From contig DTYK01000222.1 of assembly GCA_012961925.1 (NCBI GenBank), positions 1-20,464 on the forward strand: a DNA stretch of 20,464 nucleotides, given 5' to 3'. The position numbers and the translations under genes are program-made. Each line of letters starts with the position of its first letter. The stretch's first letter is position 1. Shown piece by piece: positions 1-7,095 of the stretch. The notes below the pieces were generated by a model. The model was not told the origin of the DNA and made no database searches. It was given only the letters and a program-made list of their open reading frames with translations. This DNA comes from Candidatus Latescibacterota bacterium (GTDB lineage Bacteria; Latescibacterota; MVCY01; DTYK01).

Positions 1-362
1 AAAGAAGAGGGGCAGATAAATGTATCTATCTTAACTCCAGAGGCAGACAGAAACGAGGCAAACTGGTATACACGCACTTCCAGAAGAGTTATAGAAAGTA
101 TTGACGGGATGAGACCTTGAGGGATCAACTTTAAGGAATTTTTCGGTCAACAGAATGGGCTTCAGAGTTGACGGGATGAAAAACCTGAAGGATGAACTCC
201 GACTCAAACCGTTGAGCCTGTAATTCTGGCGATGAAACAACAAAGACCCGTCTCCGGAACCTCCCCAACCCGAAGGACAACCACTTCCAAAGGGCTTTTC
301 AATAAGATCCGGAAAACAAGATCGAACCTCCCCAGGTTCAAAGATCTCCGTAACCCATATCC
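1..362. other. Non-coding left edge with two degenerate repeat copies
   Basis: I see no convincing gene in this stretch. It holds two imperfect direct copies of a roughly 33-base element, beginning near 101 and 168, described separately. A minus-strand reading frame runs through it from an ATG at 366 that overlaps the stop of the lipoprotein gene. Its translation is low-complexity and rich in serine, glycine and phenylalanine, and it runs through both repeat copies, so I do not call it a gene. Confidence 0.5.
101..203. repeat. Two degenerate direct copies of a dispersed intergenic repeat
   Basis: The two copies start at 101 and 168. Both begin TTGACGGGATGA, then have an ACCT(T)GA(G/A)GG-like core followed by AT(C/G)AACT. 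A related copy lies at 7035-7066 in another intergenic gap, where the core reads CGGGATGAAACCCTAAGGGG. Three related copies confined to intergenic DNA suggest a REP- or MITE-like family. Two copies with a short interval are too few and too divergent for a CRISPR array. Confidence 0.5.
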
Positions 363-854
363 TCATCGTTCGGGCAGTACTTGACTCTTGCCAGACACCT
401 TAACAGCCGTCCTGACCACAAAGGAACCCCTGTAGCCCTCCCGCTGCACCTTCCTGAGCAACGCCTCGGCCTCAACAGGGGTAAGACAATCCCCTATCCT
501 CACTTTATAATAGGGGGCCTCGAACTCAACATAGACACCTTCCTTGAAGATGCCTCCAGCCTCCTCCTTCATCCGTTTTGCGGCCTGGGGATCCGTGGAC
601 GCAAATATCTGAACCCTGTAGCCCTGGACATACTCAACCTCTTCGGAAGTATCGGGTAGGGCTGGCCCTTCCGAGGGTACAACGGCTGTGTCTTTTTTGG
701 CTCTCAGGGCCTGCCTCAGTTCGGCCAGCACGTCATCATCATCCAGGGATAGCGGGTCGAACTCCTCCCTTATAACCGGCCTCTCAGGGACCGTAACGGC
801 ACAACCGGCACCGAGGAGGAGGGGGAAAAGAAGGATAAACAACTTAAGTGACAT
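363..854 (-). CDS. SPOR-domain lipoprotein
   Basis: This is a predicted 163-aa envelope lipoprotein. The N-terminus MSLKLFILLFPLLLGAGC is a type II signal peptide with the lipidated cysteine at residue 18; glycine at -3 is slightly unusual for a lipobox. An acidic, proline-rich linker follows. Residues from about 75 to 155 match a SPOR domain: YVQGYRVQIFAS opens the first strand, AKRMKEEA forms the helix, and YYKVRIGD and AEALLRKVQREGY complete the repeat. SPOR domains bind glycan strands stripped of stem peptides, often at division sites, so a periplasmic peptidoglycan-binding role is likely. I chose the ATG at 854 because GGAGG sits 8 bases upstream and the signal peptide starts there; an upstream ATG at 881 would add nine residues. 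The gene follows the deoxyhypusine-synthase-like gene after about 140 bases, so it may have its own promoter. Confidence 0.85.
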   Translation of the reverse strand: MSLKLFILLFPLLLGAGCAVTVPERPVIREEFDPLSLDDDDVLAELRQALRAKKDTAVVPSEGPALPDTSEEVEYVQGYRVQIFASTDPQAAKRMKEEAGGIFKEGVYVEFEAPYYKVRIGDCLTPVEAEALLRKVQREGYRGSFVVRTAVKVSGKSQVLPER

Positions 855-995
855 ACATAACACCTCCAATCCTCGTCTCATAAAGCGAGAGCTTAAAATT
901 TACGTTCAGCTTTTTAACCCGGGTGGTGTGAGCATCCTGGCCAGACCTGAACGCTGACGAAAGGCACACAAGAAAAATTTGAACCCGCCCCCGAT

Positions 996-1943
996 TTAGC
1001 TCAGGCCGAGCTTGATAGCCGCAGCCAGAAGGGGGATCATAATCTCATGATGCCCAACCACCTGAATTCCCTCACCACCAAGCTGAGTAGGCCTCTCCAA
1101 CACATTCACCCTCGGCCTGTAATGCACCACCATGTCGAAATTGGCGCTTGTGAAATCTTTAACCGAATAGCCGAGGTTCCTCACGACGGTGAGTGCCTTC
1201 AGGAAGACCTCCGGGAGGATGACGGCAGAGCCGATGTTGAGCACTACCCCTCCGTCCCCTATCTTCGATACGGAGCTGGCAAATATCCTGAAGTCCCGGT
1301 GGCTGGCCTCGCCTATGGCAGAACCCGATGCAGAGGGATGTTGATGTATGATATCAGCACCTAAGGCAGCATGGACTGTCACAGGGATGTTCAGCCGATA
1401 TCCGGATGTCAGCAGGCTCGCCCGATCGTTCGGAGCCTTAAGCTCCTCAAGTCGCCTGCCTAAGGCCTCGCCGTAGCCCAGCCCATCCTGCACAGCGTTG
1501 CAGATCGTTTCATTTATGAGTCTACCTGTCTCCCGGGCCATACCGAAGCTACCATCCTTCAACCCCTCTGCAACGTCCTCAGAGGTCTGACCCCAGAGGG
1601 CTATCTCGAAGTCATGTATGCTCCCACCGCCATTAAGCGCTATGTGGCTGATAACACCTCGCTCCATCAGATCCACCAGGATCGGGCCCAATCCGCACTT
1701 CACCACATGAGCACCTGCCATCACCACAACCCCCCTGCCCAACTTCACAGCCCCAAGGATCTTCTCCACCAGCCTCCTGAACTTCTGCGCAACAAGGATC
1801 CTCGGCAAAGCCTCCATAAACTCCCTGAAGTTCTCCCCCGGCTCGAAAGGGGAGGCGAAATCCTCCACCCTTACTCTGTTTCTCCTCTCCGAAACGGGGT
1901 AAGTCTTCACATTGTCAAGCGATATCTCCCTGTACCTCGACAC
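996..1943 (-). CDS. Deoxyhypusine synthase-like protein (bacterial family, probably not a true DHS)
   Basis: This 315-aa protein resembles the deoxyhypusine synthase fold. Visible signatures include a GAHVVKCGLGPILVDLMERG block (about residues 77-96), NGGGSIHDFEIA (about 104-115) and a C-terminal block IQVVGHHEIMIPLL (about 293-306). The last aligns with the eukaryotic segment holding the catalytic lysine, VKVYADASLVFPLL, with glutamine where that lysine stands. Deoxyhypusine synthase transfers aminobutyl from spermidine to eIF5A using NAD, but bacteria lack eIF5A. An NAD- or polyamine-related activity is possible but unproven. The start is the GTG at 1943: a very strong AGGAGGGGGG ribosome site lies just upstream, whereas the ATG at 1988 would add 15 unfamily-like residues. 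It lies 223 bases after HypC and so may be transcribed separately. Confidence 0.72.
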   Translation of the reverse strand: MSRYREISLDNVKTYPVSERRNRVRVEDFASPFEPGENFREFMEALPRILVAQKFRRLVEKILGAVKLGRGVVVMAGAHVVKCGLGPILVDLMERGVISHIALNGGGSIHDFEIALWGQTSEDVAEGLKDGSFGMARETGRLINETICNAVQDGLGYGEALGRRLEELKAPNDRASLLTSGYRLNIPVTVHAALGADIIHQHPSASGSAIGEASHRDFRIFASSVSKIGDGGVVLNIGSAVILPEVFLKALTVVRNLGYSVKDFTSANFDMVVHYRPRVNVLERPTQLGGEGIQVVGHHEIMIPLLAAAIKLGLS

Positions 1944-1946
1944 TTT

Positions 1947-1957
1947 CCCCCCTCCTT
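1947..1957 (-). promoter_or_regulatory. Strong ribosome binding site that fixes a GTG start
   Basis: On the minus strand the purine run AAGGAGGGGGG ends three bases before the GTG at 1943. It is the strongest Shine-Dalgarno match I noticed in the window and is the reason for preferring the GTG over the ATG at 1988. Confidence 0.75.
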
Positions 1958-2166
1958 TCCCAGATAAAAATGAGCTCCGTGATTTCACATCTTGCCGTCT
2001 TCATAAGACAAGATCTCCTTCTCTATCTTCGGAGGTGCAAAGAAAAAGAAGGATACAAACTGTACTTTTGCACTTTGAAGCAAAACTCGGCGGTTTAAGC
2101 TGAAGACTTCGCCAGAAGACATGAGGGACGCCCAACTTCCAGGGAGGCATTACGTCAGGACTACCT

Positions 2167-2388
2167 CTATGAATCCCCTGATATGAGCTCGCTTAAGAGC
2201 GAGAGGGTCTCAGCAGCCTCTTCTTCGTCCAGTTTCTGTATTGCAAAGCCCGCGTGGACGATCACATAATCGCCTATCTGGACGTCGTCCAACAGTTGGA
2301 GGTCCACCTGCCTCCTAACACCACCTACCTCACCAATACCCACTATACCATGTCTTTCAACGATCCTTATCGGGATAGCAAGACACAT
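2167..2388 (-). CDS. hypC: HypC/HupF-family hydrogenase maturation chaperone
   Basis: This 73-aa protein matches HypC along its whole length. It starts MCLAIP, with the essential cysteine right after the initiator Met, and continues through GGVRRQVDLQLLDD, VQIGDYVIVHAGFAIQKLDEEEA and a short C-terminal helix. In [NiFe]-hydrogenase maturation HypC works with HypD on the Fe(CN)2CO unit and delivers it to the large subunit, with the Met removed so that Cys2 can bind. The start at 2388 is set by this N-terminus and by AAAGGAT upstream; a longer frame reaches 2502 but overlaps the preceding gene. It begins 22 bases after the stop of the large outer-membrane protein, so the two are probably cotranscribed. 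No hypA, B, D, E or F and no hydrogenase subunit lies in the window, so this is an orphan copy here. Confidence 0.92.
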   Translation of the reverse strand: MCLAIPIRIVERHGIVGIGEVGGVRRQVDLQLLDDVQIGDYVIVHAGFAIQKLDEEEAAETLSLLSELISGDS

Positions 2389-2410
2389 ATCAATCCTTTC
2401 AGATTTGAAC

Positions 2411-5400
2411 TTAAAAATACGCCCGCATCTCCGCCCTGGCAGAGTGAATCGTCTCCCTTCCAGGCCTCTTTCTTCCATTGTAATAGACGGAGGAGTTGAC
2501 ATACCTGCCGACCTTATAGTCGAAACCCATATTCCAGGAGTAATTGTCCCCAGGCCACCTGCCCTCCGCCATCCGATAGGTCAAGACCGAACGGTCACTT
2601 TCAACCCTGCTGTAGTCCAGATGTGCCTTCAACGTACCCCTGCCTCTGAACCGATACGATAAGCCTGTGTCCAGTGAGAAAAGGCTCGCCCTTGCCCCAT
2701 CTTCGAGATCCCTGTTCGAACCAAAGCCCGGCTTCAGGGAGAGCTCCAGATGGGACGTCGGCCGATGAAAAAGCCCTCCCTGTACCTTGTGGGATATGAT
2801 CCTGTAATCGAGACCGTTCACCCTCTCCCTCGACTTCTCCCCGTTCACATACTCAAGCTCAATCGATACCTTCTTCGTCGGACGCATCCTCAGCCTCAGA
2901 GACCTTTCAAGGGAGTAAAGCTCCTCCTTGCCGTTGTAATACTCGTTGTTAATATCACGATGCAACCTATACCTGAGCCTCAGAGATAGATTTCTTCCCT
3001 TTCCAAAAAGATAGATGTCCTGCCAGAAGGCAAAGCTGCTCCGTACCAGCGTGCTGTCGGCCTGAAATCTCCCCAGTCCTAAAAGTCCCCCCTCCCGACC
3101 GCTCTCCTCCCATCTGAGGAAGCTATCGGAGGATAAACCACCCAAAAACCTCTCCAACAGCGATCCCTCCGCTCCACCTTTTCCGAACAGTTTGCCGGGC
3201 TCGAGCTTGAGACGGGCGTCGCCGGTCAGGCGGGTCACCGGCTGGAACTCGCCCACCCGTTCAATATAAAGGATATAGTCCCCATCCGGATCCGGAATGA
3301 ATTCATCCTCGGATCTCTTGCCGTCCTTATCCAGATCCTCCCATATATACACACCTCGACCCTTCCCTACATACAGGTAATTCCGAAGCTTCCTGGCCAC
3401 CCTGGTCCTGGTCGCCTCATAGTGGACTTGTGTGGATAGGGCCCCCTTGAGCGGAGAAAAATCCAACTTCAGGTTGGCCAGACTGTTACTCTGATCTTGC
3501 TGGGTATCCCTGAGGAAATCACGGGTCCGATGTGTATACCCGATTCCAAACGACAGGGCTCTCCAGCGGGTCAGTTCCACCTGATATCTCTGGGTCAGGG
3601 CAATGGAACGCTCCCCTGGTAAATAATCCTTCCTCCTTTTCCAGTTGCACGACCACGTCAACGGATTCCACCTATCTGAAGAGAGCCCGGCCTCGATCTC
3701 CCGAAAACCTCCTCCCGGGACCTCCTCAGCCTGATAGCCAAACTCAGGCTTGAAACCCCAAAAGACGGACTGTGTCCATCCCCGTTGCCTTATGAGGGGG
3801 TCTCTCCCGGCAGGCCTGATCACCTCCAGCGAATATCGGGCCTCAGAAGTACCCCTCTCGTTGACGACGGCCTCCATCTTATGGCGGGTTGAGCTGAACC
3901 CGGACCGCGTCCTGATCTGACCGTATTCAAATGTCAGAGCGGCTCCAGACGTGGGACGATAGATGCCCGAGAGTTCCAACTCCTTTTCCCCTCCGAGGTT
4001 CACCTCAACCTGCCCTTCAGACGAGCGTGGATCAGGCTCGGTACCTATATCTCTCCCTATCCCCCACTTATACGACCTATCCACCTCGGAGATCCTCCCC
4101 ATGGGGTAAAAATTACCCCCTATGAACCGATACCTAAGGGACATCCGCAGGTCTCCGAGCTTGTTGCCAAAAGCAGAGAGACCAAAAGGTTGAAGGGTCG
4201 CCCGAAATTTATAGGCGCTCCCAACGTTATCTCCATCATCTTTCCTGGAAAAAGTGTTCAGATCAAGGCCGCTGATGCCGACCTCACCTCCGAACTTCAG
4301 TACCCCGACCGGACTAAGGGAGAAGTCGAGCACCCCCAACTGGTGAGATCTGGGTAACGGCAGATAGGTGCGGGGCATATAGCTCCCCTTGCCCTTACCA
4401 GCATATTCATAAATGCCCCCTCCTATGTAATTATAGTCCCCTTTACGGTCCCCCACCCAGGAGAAAGAGATGTTATAGGCACCCTGACCATCGGGATCAA
4501 ATCTATAATACCTGTAAGGCTGCCCATCATCAAGCGTGTCATAGGCTACGGTGTAATAACCTCTACCAGTGCTGGAACTATCAACGTTTGAGATCCATGC
4601 GGACATGGCGTCATCGCCGACCAATTCTAACAACTCCTTCTCCTTTGTGGAAAGGTTAAGTTGGATGGGGGCCCCTTTATCGTCAGCCTCCCTGATCAGC
4701 GTCCCCCCGATCTTTGTCTTGCCGTCCCAGAACTCGGCCTCTCCCCTGATGCACCCGAGATTCCTCTTATACCTTCTGGTGGAATATTCAAAATCCACAG
4801 TGATCCTCGACTCTGAAGTGATCAACCTCCGCTGTGTAAAAGTGATCTCCCCCGTTGAGTATTCGATGATGTAATCGTTGTTCTCACCTCGTCTCATGAG
4901 CTCCCCGTCGAGCCAGACCTTTTCGCTGCCAGCCAGCACCACTATCTCGGTATTGCCGTCTCTTGCCCTCAGTTGATAAGGCCCCTGATTTCCTTCAACC
5001 CCCATAAACCGGTTGGTGTGGAACTCCCCTCCCGATACGGCTCCGGCAGCCATCAACCTGAGTCCAGGGAGGGATATGGTGCTCCGGATACCCTGTAGCT
5101 TGCGCTTGTAGTGTCCAAGTTCACTCCTCTCCAAGGAGAGATCATAGTCACCGAGGGTGACCTTGAAGTTGCCCTTCTTCACCTCCACCAGCACCTTCTC
5201 CAGGTCCTGGAGGGTTTGTGTGTTCCCCTCCGGCTGTATTGGACTGTTCTGATCGGTGAGAAGTGCCAGTATCTCCATGTCGTCGCCTACCCTTCCCGAG
5301 ATAGCGATACGTAGAGTTTGCTCCAGAGAGAGATCTCGGTTGGACCCGAGGGTTATCCCAAAGCTCTTGCTGCCGCTGACGTGGAGGTCAGAAGCACTCT

Positions 5401-5971
5401 CAGCCGACCACCGGGGCCTCGTCGCAGAAGACCATCCTCCGGCATCACCCTTAACCAGAACGGCTGTCTCCTCTGACTCCATCCGGATAGCCTCCGGAGG
5501 CAACATCAGACGATGTTGATATACCCTCCTTATGTGAAATGGGACCCTTAGGAACCTCACCCTTATGATCGACCCTCGGGGTACAGGCCGGACAAGTGTG
5601 ATCCAGTTCTCTGAATAATCGATTTTGTAGTCCCTGCCCTCTCTCTTAGCCGCTCCATCAACCCACACCCGCTCGCTTCCTTTTATAATGATCTGGTCAC
5701 CGAGGAAATAAGGCCCCCTGATGCCCTTTCCTTTTAGCTGAAGTTCGACCACCGGTAGACCGCCCTCCGCCTCTTCTGATGCCCCGCTAACCGGTAGAAG
5801 CAGAGCGATGGTAATGGAGAAGAGAAGTCCCCTTCTCGAAATAGAACAGATAACCTTTGCCACCCGGTCTTTTCCAGTGTCAAAAAAGGAGCAATTCTTT
5901 AACATCTTCATAATACACTGCATCATCGGCTTGAGGTCGAAGACTTCCGTTAATATTTTGTCTTCATCCAT
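2411..5971 (-). CDS. Very large predicted outer-membrane beta-barrel/surface protein
   Basis: This 1186-aa protein has a late signal peptide, with a hydrophobic core at about residues 48-61 (GLLFSITIALLLPVSGAS). An about 65-residue module then occurs twice, at about 86-143 and 330-397; each copy has GPY, then GSE(R/K)VW(V/L)DG, then a DY(K/I)I(D/E)YS strand. The remainder is long runs of alternating polar and aromatic residues with many Arg/Tyr/Gly turns, typical of a large barrel, ending in a terminal Phe (RAEMRAYF). Around 875-890 the sequence DLDKDGKRSEDEF resembles a calcium-binding loop. The function is unknown: surface export, adhesion or transport are all possible. The ATG at 5971 overlaps the NHL gene by 22 bases and has AGGA just upstream. 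A GTG at 5863 would give a more normal signal peptide and cannot be excluded. Similar proteins are familiar in FCB-type bacteria, though I could not search. Confidence 0.75.
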   Translation of the reverse strand: MDEDKILTEVFDLKPMMQCIMKMLKNCSFFDTGKDRVAKVICSISRRGLLFSITIALLLPVSGASEEAEGGLPVVELQLKGKGIRGPYFLGDQIIIKGSERVWVDGAAKREGRDYKIDYSENWITLVRPVPRGSIIRVRFLRVPFHIRRVYQHRLMLPPEAIRMESEETAVLVKGDAGGWSSATRPRWSAESASDLHVSGSKSFGITLGSNRDLSLEQTLRIAISGRVGDDMEILALLTDQNSPIQPEGNTQTLQDLEKVLVEVKKGNFKVTLGDYDLSLERSELGHYKRKLQGIRSTISLPGLRLMAAGAVSGGEFHTNRFMGVEGNQGPYQLRARDGNTEIVVLAGSEKVWLDGELMRRGENNDYIIEYSTGEITFTQRRLITSESRITVDFEYSTRRYKRNLGCIRGEAEFWDGKTKIGGTLIREADDKGAPIQLNLSTKEKELLELVGDDAMSAWISNVDSSSTGRGYYTVAYDTLDDGQPYRYYRFDPDGQGAYNISFSWVGDRKGDYNYIGGGIYEYAGKGKGSYMPRTYLPLPRSHQLGVLDFSLSPVGVLKFGGEVGISGLDLNTFSRKDDGDNVGSAYKFRATLQPFGLSAFGNKLGDLRMSLRYRFIGGNFYPMGRISEVDRSYKWGIGRDIGTEPDPRSSEGQVEVNLGGEKELELSGIYRPTSGAALTFEYGQIRTRSGFSSTRHKMEAVVNERGTSEARYSLEVIRPAGRDPLIRQRGWTQSVFWGFKPEFGYQAEEVPGGGFREIEAGLSSDRWNPLTWSCNWKRRKDYLPGERSIALTQRYQVELTRWRALSFGIGYTHRTRDFLRDTQQDQSNSLANLKLDFSPLKGALSTQVHYEATRTRVARKLRNYLYVGKGRGVYIWEDLDKDGKRSEDEFIPDPDGDYILYIERVGEFQPVTRLTGDARLKLEPGKLFGKGGAEGSLLERFLGGLSSDSFLRWEESGREGGLLGLGRFQADSTLVRSSFAFWQDIYLFGKGRNLSLRLRYRLHRDINNEYYNGKEELYSLERSLRLRMRPTKKVSIELEYVNGEKSRERVNGLDYRIISHKVQGGLFHRPTSHLELSLKPGFGSNRDLEDGARASLFSLDTGLSYRFRGRGTLKAHLDYSRVESDRSVLTYRMAEGRWPGDNYSWNMGFDYKVGRYVNSSVYYNGRKRPGRETIHSARAEMRAYF

Positions 5972-6894
5972 GAGATCCTGAACTTCTGTACCCTGTTATT
6001 ACCGCTGTCCAGGACCCAGACGAAACCGTCCCTGTCCACTGCAATATCCCTTGGCTCTTCAAAGGAACCCGGGCCTTCACCTTGATTGCCGAACCCTCCG
6101 AGAGGGTTGCCTTTCCTGTCAAAGATGACCAGCCTGTGATGGCCTGTGTCGGCAACGAATATCTCACCCGTTGGGCCGATATCGATACCCTCCGGCCCAA
6201 GAAGCAGGCCTTCACCAATAGACCCAAGGTAGCCACCGAAAGAGTCGAAGATGGCGATCCTGTCCTTTCCACTATCGCATACATATATGTTCCCATCCGG
6301 ACCGACCGTAAGGCCTCTTGGGGCCAACAGTTCACCCGGTCCGGAGCTGAAGTCCCCGAAGATACGCTCCTTCCTGCCGAAGGAATCGATCTTCACTATG
6401 CGGTCATTTTCCGTATCGGAAACGTAAAGATCACCGTAGTCAGAGGCAACAATGCCTACAGGATATCCCAGATTACCGGTTACTTCTGACAGGGGGGTTA
6501 GCCGGTCGTCGAAGATCTGCACCCTACGGTTCCCGGAGTCGGCCACGTAGACCTGTAGACTGGTACGAGCGCAGACGTCCGCTGGGCCACTGAGCTGAGC
6601 TGACCCCCATCCAAAACCCCCGACTTGACCCAGAAATCGTCCGTTACGATCGAACTTCTGGATGCGATCGTTGCCCGTATCAGCTATATAGACATTGCCT
6701 CGATGATCAATGGAGATGCCGCCGGGCCTGAGAAACTCACCGGGAGCGCTTCCCCCAGACCCAAAGGAGAACAGAAACTGAAGGACAGGCCTACCACCTG
6801 GGCGTGAAGAAACAGGCTCAATCCTCTTCAGACCTTTATTCACACACCCGGATCCGGCGATCAGAACGGCAAGCGTGATGTAGAACCCTTTCAT
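5950..6894 (-). CDS. NHL-repeat six-bladed beta-propeller lipoprotein
   Basis: This 314-aa protein starts MKGFYITLAVLIAGSGC, a lipoprotein signal with Cys17 as the predicted lipidation site. It then carries six NHL repeats of about 45 residues. Each reads roughly P-x-G-(I/L)-x-hydrophobic-(D/G)-x-x-G-x-(I/V)-(Y/F)-V-x-D-(T/S)-x-x-x-(D/R)-R-(I/V)-x-(K/I)-F-D, for example GNVYIADTGNDRIQKFD and GFVWVLDSGNNRVQKF. The repeats should close into a propeller anchored in the inner or outer membrane, used mainly for protein or ligand binding; no catalytic site is evident. I chose the ATG at 6894 from the signal peptide, and the frame also extends to a GTG at 6936. The last 22 bases overlap the start of the large outer-membrane protein, so translation is probably coupled and the two may act together at the envelope. 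Confidence 0.85.
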   Translation of the reverse strand: MKGFYITLAVLIAGSGCVNKGLKRIEPVSSRPGGRPVLQFLFSFGSGGSAPGEFLRPGGISIDHRGNVYIADTGNDRIQKFDRNGRFLGQVGGFGWGSAQLSGPADVCARTSLQVYVADSGNRRVQIFDDRLTPLSEVTGNLGYPVGIVASDYGDLYVSDTENDRIVKIDSFGRKERIFGDFSSGPGELLAPRGLTVGPDGNIYVCDSGKDRIAIFDSFGGYLGSIGEGLLLGPEGIDIGPTGEIFVADTGHHRLVIFDRKGNPLGGFGNQGEGPGSFEEPRDIAVDRDGFVWVLDSGNNRVQKFRISWMKTKY

Positions 6895-7001
6895 GCCCCC
6901 GCAGAATTTCTTTTGATTAGACAGCATCTTCTGCACTTTAGCCGCTTCTCACACCAAGACTCACCCCTCCCTCAATCTCAACTTTGGGCTATAATATCGC
7001 A

Positions 7002-7066
7002 TTTCATCCCGCGGACTCTGTGGCACTTACAACCCGGGATGAAACCCTAAGGGGCTAACTCCGAGG
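7002..7066. repeat. Intergenic inverted repeat with a dispersed-repeat copy
   Basis: The arms TTTCATCCCG (7002-7011) and CGGGATGAAA (7035-7044) are exact reverse complements separated by 23 bases. The right arm continues into CCCTAAGGGGCTAACTCCGA, matching the two copies near the left edge, and ends in the short palindrome ACTCCGAGGAGT (7058-7069). It sits in the 200-base gap between the glycan cluster and the NHL operon. It may act as a transcript-end structure but has no T-tract. A REP- or MITE-like element is the best reading. Confidence 0.55.
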
Positions 7067-7095
7067 AGTGAGCCGAAGACGGTTCAAGCGAAGGC

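Noticed and set aside
101..203. Possible CRISPR array
   Set aside because: Only two imperfect copies, no regular spacers and no cas genes. A related copy sits 7 kb away in another gap.
31..366. Minus-strand 111-codon reading frame overlapping the SPOR lipoprotein stop by ATGA
   Set aside because: The overlap is suggestive, but the translation has no recognisable domain, is low in charged residues after the first 25, and runs through two repeat copies. Chance is the simplest explanation.
996..1943. True deoxyhypusine synthase acting on eIF5A
   Set aside because: Bacteria lack eIF5A and the catalytic lysine position appears to be glutamine.
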